Assembly (NCBI GenBank): GCA_000702685.1
Contig: JNJD01000010.1
Coordinates: 124,001 to 188,000, forward strand
Direction of reading: 5' to 3'
Source: Lachnospiraceae bacterium AC2028
Lineage (GTDB): Bacteria; Bacillota; Clostridia; Lachnospirales; Lachnospiraceae
Length of the DNA: 64,000 nt
Every line of letters begins with the position of its first letter. Within the stretch, counting starts at the first letter, position 1. Made by a program: the position numbers and the translations under genes. The notes under the pieces are model-generated. The model made no database searches. It saw nothing but the letters and a program-made list of their open reading frames with translations, and had not been told where the DNA came from. Below, one piece after another: positions 8,456-17,532 of the stretch.

Positions 8456-10348
8456 ATGAGATCAAAAGCATTTTTTTTACTGAAAATGTTCATATTGGTA
8501 ATCGCTTCATCCGCTGTTCTGGCCTTGTTTTTAATCCTGTGCTATCTGGTGCCACTGAATGAAAGTCATTTTTATCAGTCCATAGCTGAATTAGAAGCCG
8601 AAGGCTGGTATTCGGATGTGCTGGAGCAGCGCCCGGGGTACAGTGAATACTTCTTCAGTGAAGCACCGTCCATTCATCCCGTCTTTAATGATAAGATGGA
8701 CTATATCAGAGCCGGTGGCATTTCCGATAAGAGTGCTTTATATAATGCCATGGCAATGGAGGGAGAGGGAGGATTTCCTTATCCCAGGTACTGGCATGGA
8801 TATGCCGGCATTTTAAGATTACTTCTTGTTGCCTTTGACTGTAAAGAAATTAAATTCATGAGCTTTATCTTTCAGATGCTGCTCGTTGTTTTTATTCTGA
8901 TAAAACTCAGCAGGGTGAAAGATATCAGGTATTTGTTGCTTTTTATCACCCAGTATATCCTTTTGATGCCACTTACAGTATCATTCAGTATGGTCTTTGC
9001 CTTCAGCATTGATATTGCTCTGCTTGGGATTTTGGCTTTGTTGTATTTCCACAAGCAAATTAATGAATCATACAGGATATATTATTTCTTTTGCCAAATA
9101 GGATTGCTTACCTGTTTCTTTGAAGAACTGGTATTCGGGCTGCTTACCTGGGGAATGGTTATTCTCTGGGCTGTGATTTTGTATGGGCAGGAGAATAAGG
9201 TATTACAAAACATAAAGACTGTGATCTTTACGGCGCTCTCATGGATATGGGGCTATGCCGGAGTATGGGTGATGAAGTGGGTTTATGCTTCACTTACTCT
9301 TGGAGAAAACATTCTTCTCAATGGATACGAAAGCGTTGTGGTTAGGTCTTCAAGCACCAATGAAACCGATAATGTAGGTGTAAATGCTATCGAAAAGCTA
9401 GCCGACAGATTCAGGGCGCTAAGAGAAAACTACGAGTATTATTTTTATTCCGTATTTTTCCTGATACTTCTTATCTGGGTAATATACTTTCTGTTTAAAT
9501 ATATCTCAAAAAATACCGCTAAGGATTCAAGGGTTCCTGCACTGGGATTGATAGCTTTAGCTCCTGCCACATGGTATTTTGTATTGGCCAATCATACTCT
9601 TGGACATAGATTTATGACCTGGAGAATATGGAATCCTTCCGTAATAGCCGTGTTGTTTATAGTGTTGCTCTCATCGGGTGGATCGTCACTTTTTAAGAGT
9701 GAATCTGCCATGAAGAAAAGAAATATCTCAGTCAAGGGGATTTCTCTTTTGATTTCAGGAATCCTGGCAATAGTATGTACCGGGCTTATGACCGATGAAC
9801 TTGAGACCAAGAATATCGGTATACCCGGACAGAATATAGAATTCTCTGAATTCAGTGACGGTATTGCCAGGACTACGATTGTCCCTCAGTATAAAGTGAT
9901 GAAGGATGTGGGATTTATTCTGTCTCCGATTGGATCTGAAGGGGAATATGATATAAGACTAATGCTTGGTGAGAAGATTGTTCAGGAAAAAATACTTCCA
10001 ATGGATATGTTTCATGAAGCACAGTGGAGATTTCTTGAATATGATTGGGATGTAATACCGGGAGTTGAATATACTCTTGAGATCGAGCCAAAATGCGAAA
10101 ATGGAATGGAAGGATCCGTATGTGTATGTATTCCCGGACCGGATAAGATCCCTGAAATCGGATATATTCAGGGGAATGATGCATACCCTGATGCCCAGAT
10201 CACATGCAGTATAAATTATATTACCGGGCTTCTCGGAAGGAAGCGTTTATTCTTTGGTGTGTCATGGTTTATGGTATTTATGAGTGTTTGCCTTATAATT
10301 CAGAATGTGTTTGCTGTTAAGAAAAAAGGAACTTTGGAGAATGGATAA
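8456..10348 (+). CDS. Multi-pass membrane protein, unknown (GT-C-like layout)
   Basis: A 630-residue membrane protein: one N-terminal hydrophobic segment, an acidic extracytoplasmic loop of about 75 residues (about 35-110), a block of about ten hydrophobic segments up to roughly 440, then a beta-rich soluble domain (about 450-590) and a last membrane segment. The first loop after segment one, with acidic residues, and the PRYWHGY motif (about 109-115) before the next segment are reminiscent of GT-C glycosyltransferases that use polyprenyl-phosphate sugars, but no assigned family can be named from sequence alone. It lies between the uronic-acid enzyme and the methyltransferase with 15- and -8-base spacing, so it belongs to the cluster. 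Confidence 0.6.
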   Translation: MRSKAFFLLKMFILVIASSAVLALFLILCYLVPLNESHFYQSIAELEAEGWYSDVLEQRPGYSEYFFSEAPSIHPVFNDKMDYIRAGGISDKSALYNAMAMEGEGGFPYPRYWHGYAGILRLLLVAFDCKEIKFMSFIFQMLLVVFILIKLSRVKDIRYLLLFITQYILLMPLTVSFSMVFAFSIDIALLGILALLYFHKQINESYRIYYFFCQIGLLTCFFEELVFGLLTWGMVILWAVILYGQENKVLQNIKTVIFTALSWIWGYAGVWVMKWVYASLTLGENILLNGYESVVVRSSSTNETDNVGVNAIEKLADRFRALRENYEYYFYSVFFLILLIWVIYFLFKYISKNTAKDSRVPALGLIALAPATWYFVLANHTLGHRFMTWRIWNPSVIAVLFIVLLSSGGSSLFKSESAMKKRNISVKGISLLISGILAIVCTGLMTDELETKNIGIPGQNIEFSEFSDGIARTTIVPQYKVMKDVGFILSPIGSEGEYDIRLMLGEKIVQEKILPMDMFHEAQWRFLEYDWDVIPGVEYTLEIEPKCENGMEGSVCVCIPGPDKIPEIGYIQGNDAYPDAQITCSINYITGLLGRKRLFFGVSWFMVFMSVCLIIQNVFAVKKKGTLENG

Positions 10349-10961
10349 AGAGCAGGTGTTTCAGCCCGAAGGAAATTATTACGACAAATATAATACAAAG
10401 AATCCTATAGCCAGAAAGCTGATGACCGGTTATTTTGCGGCACTGGATTCTTTACTTGATATGATCAAAGATGAAATAAATACAGCACTTGAAGCCGGAT
10501 GCGGTGAGGGTGAAGTTTCTTTTCATGTATATGATCACTTTGAAGGCAAGTTGAAACTCGAATCATTTGATATATCTGATAAGGTGATTGCGGAAGCTGC
10601 CAAAAGAAATCCTGATATAAACTTTTCTGTCGGCAATATCTATGATGAGAACAGGGGAGTACACAATCTTGTACTCTGTTGCGAAGTTCTGGAGCATATG
10701 GAAAGACCAAGGGACGTTATTGCCAGACTTTTGGAGCAAACTGACAAATATTTGATAGTCAGTGTTCCCCACGAACCTATATGGCGTATGCTGAATATGG
10801 CGAGAGGAAAGTACATTAAGGATCTCGGAAATACTCCCGGACATATTCAGCATTGGACATCCAATGCTTTTAAGAAAGAATTTAAGGATTTTGATTGTGA
10901 GATACTTGCTGTAAGAAAGCCTCTTCCCTGGACGATGCTGCTTATCAGAAAGAACTCCTGA
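10341..10961 (+). CDS. SAM-dependent class I methyltransferase
   Basis: A 206-residue protein starting at ATG 10341, overlapping the previous stop by 8 bases. Motif I, LEAGCGEGEVS (50-60), and the acidic strand end SFDISD identify a class I S-adenosylmethionine methyltransferase; CCEVLEHME is motif IV of the UbiE/type-11 group. Together with the neighbouring GT2 and UPF0104 genes it may methylate a glycan or lipid carrier intermediate; substrate unknown. Confidence 0.82.
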   Translation: MDKEQVFQPEGNYYDKYNTKNPIARKLMTGYFAALDSLLDMIKDEINTALEAGCGEGEVSFHVYDHFEGKLKLESFDISDKVIAEAAKRNPDINFSVGNIYDENRGVHNLVLCCEVLEHMERPRDVIARLLEQTDKYLIVSVPHEPIWRMLNMARGKYIKDLGNTPGHIQHWTSNAFKKEFKDFDCEILAVRKPLPWTMLLIRKNS

Positions 10962-10994
10962 GCAGTAAAGTGACAGCCTTTTCGGAGGACCGTG

Positions 10995-11954
10995 ATGAAA
11001 CTTATAATTCAGATCCCGTGCTATAACGAAGCGGAAACACTGACAATTGCATTAAATGATCTTCCGAGGCACATTGATGGTATCGATGAGATTGAATATC
11101 TGATCATCAATGACGGAAGTAAGGATGAAACCGTAGAAGTTGCACGCAATTGGGGTGTAAATTACATTGTCAATTTCAAACAGAACAAGGGCCTTGCCAA
11201 GGGATTTATGGCAGGGCTTGATGCATGCCTCAGAAACGGAGCGGATATAATAGTCAATACCGATGCAGATAATCAGTATTGCGGTGAGGATATCGAAAAG
11301 CTGGTCCGTCCGATCCTAGAAGGCAAGACGGATATCGTTATCGGTGAAAGACCCATCGATCAGACCAAGCATTTTTCGCCTCTTAAGAAGAAACTCCAGC
11401 ATCTCGGAAGCTGGGTTGTAAGGATTGCGTCCGATTCGGATATTCCGGATGCTCCGAGCGGATTCAGGGCATTCAGCCGTGAGGCTGCAATGAGACTGAA
11501 CGTTACGAATGAATACACTTATACTCTTGAGACGATTGTTCAGGCCGGCAGAGAGAAGATACCTATGACCTCTGTTCCCATAAGGACCAACGGGGAATTA
11601 AGACCTTCAAGACTTTTCCATAGTATGATGGGTTATGTAAAGAGATCGATGCTCACGATCATAAGGGCATTTATTATGTACAAGCCTTTGAAGTTCTTCA
11701 CCATACTTGGAATCATTCCTTTTTTGATCGGCGTGGGAATAGGCATAAGATATCTGGTGCTTTTGGCTTGCGGTGCTCAGGGCGGACATGTCCAGTCATT
11801 GATCTTGAGCAGCATTTTGATATTGATGGGATTTATGACCATAGTCATCGGACTGCAGGCGGATATTATAGCATCTAACAGAAAGCTCCTTGAAGATATT
11901 CAGTACAGGATAAAGAAGATCGAGTATGACAAAAACGGGGAGCAGGATAAATAA
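10995..11954 (+). CDS. GT2 glycosyltransferase, polyprenyl-phosphate type
   Basis: A 319-residue GT-A enzyme of family 2. Seen: IPCYNEAETL at the N-terminus, INDGSKDET (38-46), the DXD-type metal motif TDADNQY (89-95), PSGFRAFSREA, and two C-terminal membrane segments (about 228-285). This matches polyprenyl-phosphate mannosyl/glucosyltransferases (DPM1/GtrB-like), which load one sugar on undecaprenyl phosphate for transfer outside the cell. ATG 10995 lies 6 bases after GGAGG (10984-10988); the GTG at 10992 is less likely. It overlaps the UPF0104 gene by 29 bases. Confidence 0.86.
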   Translation: MKLIIQIPCYNEAETLTIALNDLPRHIDGIDEIEYLIINDGSKDETVEVARNWGVNYIVNFKQNKGLAKGFMAGLDACLRNGADIIVNTDADNQYCGEDIEKLVRPILEGKTDIVIGERPIDQTKHFSPLKKKLQHLGSWVVRIASDSDIPDAPSGFRAFSREAAMRLNVTNEYTYTLETIVQAGREKIPMTSVPIRTNGELRPSRLFHSMMGYVKRSMLTIIRAFIMYKPLKFFTILGIIPFLIGVGIGIRYLVLLACGAQGGHVQSLILSSILILMGFMTIVIGLQADIIASNRKLLEDIQYRIKKIEYDKNGEQDK

Positions 11955-12894
11955 TGAAAAATTGAAGAATGTGGTGAAGACGATTGGGAAGATCATTTCG
12001 ATTCTCTCAATCGTTTTTATTGGAGTTAAGATTTATAAGCTGGGCTTTGATCCGACTGTTATAGATGACATCCCTGTATTTATTGGAATATCGGCAGGCG
12101 CAGTGCTTTTGAAGATGCTGTCCGTGGTAACATCCGCATCCGGATGGGGGAGGTGGATATCCTTCCTTTCGGGCAGGAAGATACTATTCTGTGATGTGTT
12201 TCGTATATACGGAAAAGCAGGGATTGGGAAATACCTTCCGGGAAATGTTATGCATTATGTTGGCAGAAATGTTTTCGCAGCAGAGTATGGATTATCTCAG
12301 AAGAAAATTGTTGCCGGGACTGTAATTGAGACGCTGGAATTGATTATTTCAGCGGTTCTGATGGCTGTTATACTTCTTCCTAAGTCATTTATATCAGTGA
12401 TCTGTGATCTGGTAATGCAAAGAAAAGCAGTGGTTGTTGCGATTTTAGTATTTACAGGGATTGTAATGCTTGGTGCATTGTATATCCTTATAAAAAAGTG
12501 GAAAAAGATCCGGGAATGGTTTGCTATGTATAAATCAGGCGATATAATACGTGTATTTATCCTGTCACTGGTTGAATACATTCTCACTTTGGGACTTCTG
12601 GGCTTTGGGCTCGTCATTTTGTGGATGTATTGTACAGGCAGAATCCCCGGAACGGATGATCTTAAGCTTATGATATCGTCCTATTCTACCGCCTGGGTCT
12701 GCGGATTTGTTATTCCGGGAGCATCGGGAGGGATTGGGATAAGAGAAGCTATTCTGACTGTTTTACTGGATGGAATTGCTTCAGGACCTGTTATAATGTT
12801 CATAATAATTGCTCACAGGCTGATGACTATAATCGGTGATTTTGCCGTTTATATTCTGGTTTCGATAAGAGGTAAAGTGACGGATGTCGGTTAA
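11926..12894 (+). CDS. UPF0104 / LPG-synthase-type membrane protein
   Basis: A 322-residue integral membrane protein with about eight hydrophobic segments. The signature GKYLPGNVMHYVGR followed by an E-rich helix is typical of the UPF0104 family (the membrane part of MprF and AglD-like proteins), often found beside polyprenyl-phosphate GT2 genes. The start lies inside the preceding GT2 gene, so translation is coupled. A role in moving or handling a lipid-linked sugar is likely but not shown by the sequence. Confidence 0.8.
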   Translation: MTKTGSRINNEKLKNVVKTIGKIISILSIVFIGVKIYKLGFDPTVIDDIPVFIGISAGAVLLKMLSVVTSASGWGRWISFLSGRKILFCDVFRIYGKAGIGKYLPGNVMHYVGRNVFAAEYGLSQKKIVAGTVIETLELIISAVLMAVILLPKSFISVICDLVMQRKAVVVAILVFTGIVMLGALYILIKKWKKIREWFAMYKSGDIIRVFILSLVEYILTLGLLGFGLVILWMYCTGRIPGTDDLKLMISSYSTAWVCGFVIPGASGGIGIREAILTVLLDGIASGPVIMFIIIAHRLMTIIGDFAVYILVSIRGKVTDVG

Positions 12895-14299
12895 TTCTGC
12901 GGGATACCTTATTCTGTTTCCGATAATTCTAATATTGTATTATGCTTTGCCGGGGCGGCTTAGAGTTTATCTGCTTACTCTTGCAAGTGTAGCTTTATAC
13001 GCCCTTTGGGGACTTGATAGTCTGTGCATCTTATTGCTTGTTGTGACATTCACTTATTCTGGTGCTGATTTCATATCGAAGAATTTGAAAAAGCCCGTTG
13101 CCTGTAAGATAGCGTTATGGGCTAATGTGATATTCATAGCCGGCATTCTCGGCTCTCTCAGATTTTTGCCTACAGAGAACATAATTGCTCCGATAGGTAT
13201 TTCATTCTATTCTCTCTGTGCTCTCGGCTATGTTGTTGATGTGTATAAGGGCAAGGCTAAAGCAGAGAAGAATTTCATAAAATACATTCTGTTTATCTCT
13301 TTTTTTCCGATCGTTACTTCCGGACCTATACAGAGAACGGATACGTTCTTAAAGCAGATAAGTGAAGAGAAGTCTTTTTCATATGAGCAGGTCCGTTCCG
13401 GACTGCTCATGATTGCCTACGGCCTGTTTGCCAAGAATTTCGTGGCGGACAGACTGGGATATATAGTGGGCAATGCATATAACGGATATGAAACTCAGAC
13501 GGGATGTGTTCTTCTGATCGGAGTTGTTGTTTATGCTTTTCAGCTTTACTGTGATTTTATGGGCTATTCCTATATCGCTCTTGGATCTGCCAGGGCTCTT
13601 GGATTTGATCTTCCGGACAATTTCAGACAGCCTTATTTTTCCAAGTCGGTCAAGGAATTCTGGGGCAGATGGCATATTTCACTATCAACCTGGCTCAGGG
13701 ATTATATCTATTTTCCGCTTGGTGGAAGCAGAAACGGTCTTGCCAGGACGCTTATCAATATTGCGATTGTATTTGTTATAAGCGGTATATGGCATGGAAG
13801 AGGTTTGACATTTATTGTCTGGGGAGCACTTCACGGATTATTCAGGATATTCGATGAGCTTACATTGAAGAAGAGAGATGGCTTTCTTAAGAAGGCCGGA
13901 ACGGGATTGCCTGGAAAGGTACTCTCGGGTTTATCGATCGTGTGGACGTTTATCCTTGTGGATTTTGCATGGCTTTTCTTCCGGGCCGAGTCGTTTGAAA
14001 GCGCACTTGTGATAATTCGCAAAATATTTACCGAAAATGAACTGATCAGAACTCTTCGCGAAGGCCTATATACTTTCGGAAGATCCAGGAAGGAACTGTT
14101 ATTATGGTTCCTCGGATTATTGATCGTATTCATAGTTGATATAGTTCACGAAAAAGGTGTCCACATCGGAGAATGGCTGAATAAAAGAAACGTATTTCTT
14201 CGCTGGGCTCTGTATTTGATATTTATCTTATTTATCATAGGAACGGGGATATATTATTACGGATACTCAGCTTCAACATTTATCTACTCCGGTTTTTGA
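12884..14299 (+). CDS. MBOAT O-acyltransferase (AlgI/DltB family)
   Basis: A 471-residue multi-pass protein. Seen: FWGRWHISLSTWLRDY (259-274) and the catalytic His304 in SGIWHG (300-305), both diagnostic of membrane-bound O-acyltransferases such as AlgI, DltB and PatA. It should pass acyl (usually acetyl) groups across the membrane for O-acylation of an extracellular polysaccharide. The SGNH protein encoded two bases downstream is the expected partner (compare AlgI with AlgJ/AlgX). It overlaps the previous gene by 11 bases. Confidence 0.93.
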   Translation: MSVNSAGYLILFPIILILYYALPGRLRVYLLTLASVALYALWGLDSLCILLLVVTFTYSGADFISKNLKKPVACKIALWANVIFIAGILGSLRFLPTENIIAPIGISFYSLCALGYVVDVYKGKAKAEKNFIKYILFISFFPIVTSGPIQRTDTFLKQISEEKSFSYEQVRSGLLMIAYGLFAKNFVADRLGYIVGNAYNGYETQTGCVLLIGVVVYAFQLYCDFMGYSYIALGSARALGFDLPDNFRQPYFSKSVKEFWGRWHISLSTWLRDYIYFPLGGSRNGLARTLINIAIVFVISGIWHGRGLTFIVWGALHGLFRIFDELTLKKRDGFLKKAGTGLPGKVLSGLSIVWTFILVDFAWLFFRAESFESALVIIRKIFTENELIRTLREGLYTFGRSRKELLLWFLGLLIVFIVDIVHEKGVHIGEWLNKRNVFLRWALYLIFILFIIGTGIYYYGYSASTFIYSGF

Positions 14300-14301
14300 G
14301 A

Positions 14302-15228
14302 ATGAAGAAACTATTGGCTAAGTTTACAATCCTGATATCGTTTATTTTTGCTTTGGTGTTGCTACTGGAATACTTTTCCGTGAATGACAGTACCAAGGCG
14401 GTTGTGGCTGGACTGACGAACAGCTCGGATTATCTGTCCGAAGGAAGCGGAACATCGGATATTATCCCTATGATAGAATCAGTCCGCGAGAATGACGATA
14501 CAACGGTTCTTGTCATCGGTGATTCGATCGCACGGCAAATGTTCACCGCAATGAAGGATGATTGCCCCGAAGCAAGGATTGCCTGCGTGAATGCTGCAAT
14601 AAACATTTCGGGGCAGTATATGCTTGCCTGCGAATATCTGGATAATCATCCGAATGCAACAGATGTATGGCTCTTTGCACATCCCCTGACACTTACAAGG
14701 ACATATGATCTTGATCTCGGATATGGGTATGCAGTAATGCCGTTTGCTATTGAAGGAAGTCTCCATTATCTGGAAGATGAAACGATTGATCAGATGGCTT
14801 CCGTTTACGGAAGATGGTCACTTAACGCAGGCTTTGCTTCTTTGGTTGACCGGTCGCCGGTGAATAGAAAGCTCTTCTTCGGATATATGCGGATGCATAA
14901 TTCCGAATATGAGCAGGCTAATGCTTATGAGATCACTTCTCTTTATATTTTGAAACTGAAGGAATTATGTGATAGCAGGAATGTCACTTTCCATTTCTAT
15001 TCCAGTCCATCCACGGAATACTATAGAGAGAAGATTGAAGAGACGCGTGCCGACTTTGAGAATTCTTCCTTATCGGATATGTATCCGGATTACCTGGACA
15101 GTGTTTATTATTTCCCGACCGAATGGTCCAAGGACAGTACACATTTTGGTGGGGATTATGCAAGCAGAGAGGTGTATGACTGGGTTGTAAGTGAGGCATA
15201 TAATGAGTTTTTCATGGATTTGCCATGA
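14302..15228 (+). CDS. SGNH-like acetyltransferase partner of the MBOAT protein
   Basis: A 308-residue protein starting with a hydrophobic signal-anchor (about 6-25), then an extracytoplasmic domain. Seen: VIGDSIARQ with the GDS nucleophile motif (73-75) and, near the C-terminus, DSTHF with Asp278 and His281 of the catalytic triad. This is the pattern of SGNH/GDSL enzymes such as AlgJ, AlgX and DltD that receive acyl groups from an MBOAT protein and place them on a polymer. A TTG at 14296 is in frame but ATG 14302 is preferred. No clear Shine-Dalgarno is seen; coupling to the MBOAT stop (14297-14299) is likely. Confidence 0.85.
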   Translation: MKKLLAKFTILISFIFALVLLLEYFSVNDSTKAVVAGLTNSSDYLSEGSGTSDIIPMIESVRENDDTTVLVIGDSIARQMFTAMKDDCPEARIACVNAAINISGQYMLACEYLDNHPNATDVWLFAHPLTLTRTYDLDLGYGYAVMPFAIEGSLHYLEDETIDQMASVYGRWSLNAGFASLVDRSPVNRKLFFGYMRMHNSEYEQANAYEITSLYILKLKELCDSRNVTFHFYSSPSTEYYREKIEETRADFENSSLSDMYPDYLDSVYYFPTEWSKDSTHFGGDYASREVYDWVVSEAYNEFFMDLP

Positions 15229-15232
15229 ACTA

Positions 15233-15241
15233 TGGTATTAT
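15233..15241 (+). promoter_or_regulatory. Possible extended -10 promoter
   Basis: TGGTATTAT, an extended -10 element 25 bases before the 15266 start, without a clear -35. It could give the second polymerase-like gene its own transcript inside the cluster. Confidence 0.35.
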
Positions 15242-15265
15242 ATCAGTGGCAAGAGGTGAAATGAT

Positions 15266-16867
15266 ATGATGGCAGATCTGAAAAGATTTTTTTCCGAAAA
15301 ACAGAAGGTCATAGTGACCTTTTGTTTTATTCTGCTTGTCATAAATACACAGATCAAGCAGACCGCTGTATGGTATAGCCAGATCTATATTGCTACATTT
15401 CATGCAACGGAAATAATAATGTCACTGTTGATCATGTCGCATTATAAGATTGAAGAGCTCAGAAGGTTCAAGTGGGTATATATTATTTATTCCGCGATTG
15501 CTGTGATCATCGGATCTGTATATTTATACATCAGATTTAAAGATTATAAGACTTATCTGTTCTCTTCGGGAATCCTGTTGGTCCTTGGTCTGTATATGAT
15601 CGGATTCTGTGCTATATGTGCGATTATTTCGTGGGTAAAGATCGGAAGAAAGGTGACTGTCAATAAAACTGCATTTATCCTTTGGCTTTTGCTTATGCTC
15701 CTTATGTCAATCTCCGCCGGAAGTTACAATTTCTACGCTCTGAGATTTTTCCTGTGCCTTCTTGTTCTATATCTCACTCCTCAAACAGAAATTCAGCGCA
15801 AAAACGTATTTGACGGAATGATCATAGGCCTTATTATAGGATTTTTATGTGAGTTCGGATTCTGCCTTCTTTTCAGACCTTACGATATTGTCAGATATCT
15901 TGGCAATTTCTCCAATCCGAATCATAACTGCCTCTTTCTCGACTTCATATATGCTGCTGTTTTGGGCGGGTTATTGATAGCGCATAAGAATGAAAGCAGA
16001 AAGACTTTACGTATTCTGCTGTATGTCATTCTCGGGATAGTCTTATCAAATATCTATATGACTGCGAGCAGGTCCGGATGGATGGGAGCGTTTGCGGTCA
16101 CGGTGCTGTATCTGCTTTTTCACGGTAAGATCATTGGGAAAAATGTTTTAAAGCAGCTTCTAAGAATGGCTCTGGTATTTATGATAGGCCTTCCTCTCAC
16201 ATATGCCGCGATAAGGTATGTTCCGCTGACCAATCCGTATGTAAAGCTTTATTACTATGATAATCATCATTTCCATTCTGTCCTGAGGGAGAATAAATTC
16301 GATCAGAGCAATTATATTACGTTTACACAGATGTTGTTTTCGCCACTGGGGCGTTTTAGGGTTCTTTTCGGGGTGGATGCAGTGCCCGGAGACGTGGATA
16401 TACCGGAAGTCCCTGCTCAGGATGTAAGTGCCGATATGGAACCGATACTTACTGCCGAAGAAGCAGCAGATCCCATTGTGGTCAGATACACTATATATAA
16501 ATGGTACGTAGAACATTTAAGTCTTCGCGGTGTTCCATACGAGGAACAGGGATTTTTATTGACCGCCGAGCATTGGATACAGGATACCCATGATATTTTT
16601 CTCGCTTACGGAATGGACTATGGTGTGCCGGCAATGATCCTTTTTGCCTGCCTGATCATTTACAGTGTTGTTTACAGTATCCGAAAGGGAATCAGGGAGA
16701 AGGATGTATATAAAGCGCTTGCCGTCATGATCCTGATAATTCCCCCTGTTGCCGGATTGTTCGAATATGCATGGGGATACGGACTCCTTTCTATGAACTG
16801 CCTGTATTTTGTGATGAAGGATGTTGTGACCGTTAATGAAGGATCATCCGATACATCGCATTTATGA
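15266..16867 (+). CDS. Second O-antigen ligase/polymerase-like membrane protein
   Basis: A 533-residue multi-pass protein with the same layout as the 5478 gene: about 11 hydrophobic segments, NxNxNCLFL (about 216-225), the family motif ASRSG (267-271) and a polar region (about 320-440) between late segments. The two copies are diverged and not tandem duplicates. One may be the polymerase and the other the ligase that attaches the polymer to the wall or a lipid (inference). Ribosome binding site AGAGGTG at 15252-15258; ATGs at 15266 and 15269 are both possible. Confidence 0.72.
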   Translation: MMADLKRFFSEKQKVIVTFCFILLVINTQIKQTAVWYSQIYIATFHATEIIMSLLIMSHYKIEELRRFKWVYIIYSAIAVIIGSVYLYIRFKDYKTYLFSSGILLVLGLYMIGFCAICAIISWVKIGRKVTVNKTAFILWLLLMLLMSISAGSYNFYALRFFLCLLVLYLTPQTEIQRKNVFDGMIIGLIIGFLCEFGFCLLFRPYDIVRYLGNFSNPNHNCLFLDFIYAAVLGGLLIAHKNESRKTLRILLYVILGIVLSNIYMTASRSGWMGAFAVTVLYLLFHGKIIGKNVLKQLLRMALVFMIGLPLTYAAIRYVPLTNPYVKLYYYDNHHFHSVLRENKFDQSNYITFTQMLFSPLGRFRVLFGVDAVPGDVDIPEVPAQDVSADMEPILTAEEAADPIVVRYTIYKWYVEHLSLRGVPYEEQGFLLTAEHWIQDTHDIFLAYGMDYGVPAMILFACLIIYSVVYSIRKGIREKDVYKALAVMILIIPPVAGLFEYAWGYGLLSMNCLYFVMKDVVTVNEGSSDTSHL

Positions 16868-16873
16868 TATAAT
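16865..16873 (+). promoter_or_regulatory. Extended -10 promoter of the superoxide dismutase gene
   Basis: TGATATAAT, a consensus extended -10, overlaps the stop codon of the previous gene and lies 41 bases before the sod start. No good -35 is seen at 16-18 bases. Confidence 0.5.
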
Positions 16874-16914
16874 AACTATTAGTTTATGTTAACCGCATCA
16901 AAGGAGGTGCCATT

Positions 16915-17532
16915 ATGTTCGAACAGATCAAATTGTCATACGCTTCAGATGCTCTTGAACCCGTTATCGATGCAGCTACCATAGAGACTCACTATGGCAA
17001 GCATCACGCAGCATATACCAAGACCTTTAATGAACTTGTTGAAAAGGCAGGCCTTACCGGTAAGAGCGCTGAGGAGATCCTTTCAAATCTTGATTCCGTG
17101 TCCGATCTTACACTCCGTACCGGACTTCGCAACCAGGGTGGCGGATATCTGAACCACAATATCTATTTCGAACAGTTTAAGCCCGAAGCAGAGGCTAAAA
17201 AGGCTCCCGAAGGCGCACTCCTTGCACAGATAGAAAAGCAGTTCGGTTCCGTAGATAAGCTTAAGGATGAGCTGAATGCCCTTTCCGCATCCCAGTTCGG
17301 ATCCGGCTGGGGATGGCTTGCTAAGAAATCTGACGGAACTCTTGTGACCTTCAAGTCAGCAAACCAGGACAATTGCTACAGCCTCGGAATGGATGATGTG
17401 ACTCCCATCCTTACCCTGGATGTATGGGAGCATGCATACTATCTCAAATATAGAAATCTTCGTGCCGATTATCTCAAGGCTCTCTGGAGCATCATCGACT
17501 GGAAAGTTGCTGAGGAGAGATACGATAAATGA
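16915..17532 (+). CDS. sodA: Superoxide dismutase, Mn/Fe family
   Basis: A 205-residue superoxide dismutase of normal length. The four metal ligands are visible: His26 (in HYGKHH), His81 (NHNIYF), Asp169 and His173 (DVWEHAYY). RNQGGGYLNH (72-81) and the ANQD motif (149-152) resemble the Mn-type rather than the Fe-type pattern; cambialistic use is possible. The strong AAGGAGGTG site (16901-16909) and clean codon use suggest high expression. It detoxifies superoxide in the cytosol, fitting an anaerobe that meets oxygen. Its stop overlaps the next start (ATGA). Confidence 0.95.
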   Translation: MFEQIKLSYASDALEPVIDAATIETHYGKHHAAYTKTFNELVEKAGLTGKSAEEILSNLDSVSDLTLRTGLRNQGGGYLNHNIYFEQFKPEAEAKKAPEGALLAQIEKQFGSVDKLKDELNALSASQFGSGWGWLAKKSDGTLVTFKSANQDNCYSLGMDDVTPILTLDVWEHAYYLKYRNLRADYLKALWSIIDWKVAEERYDK

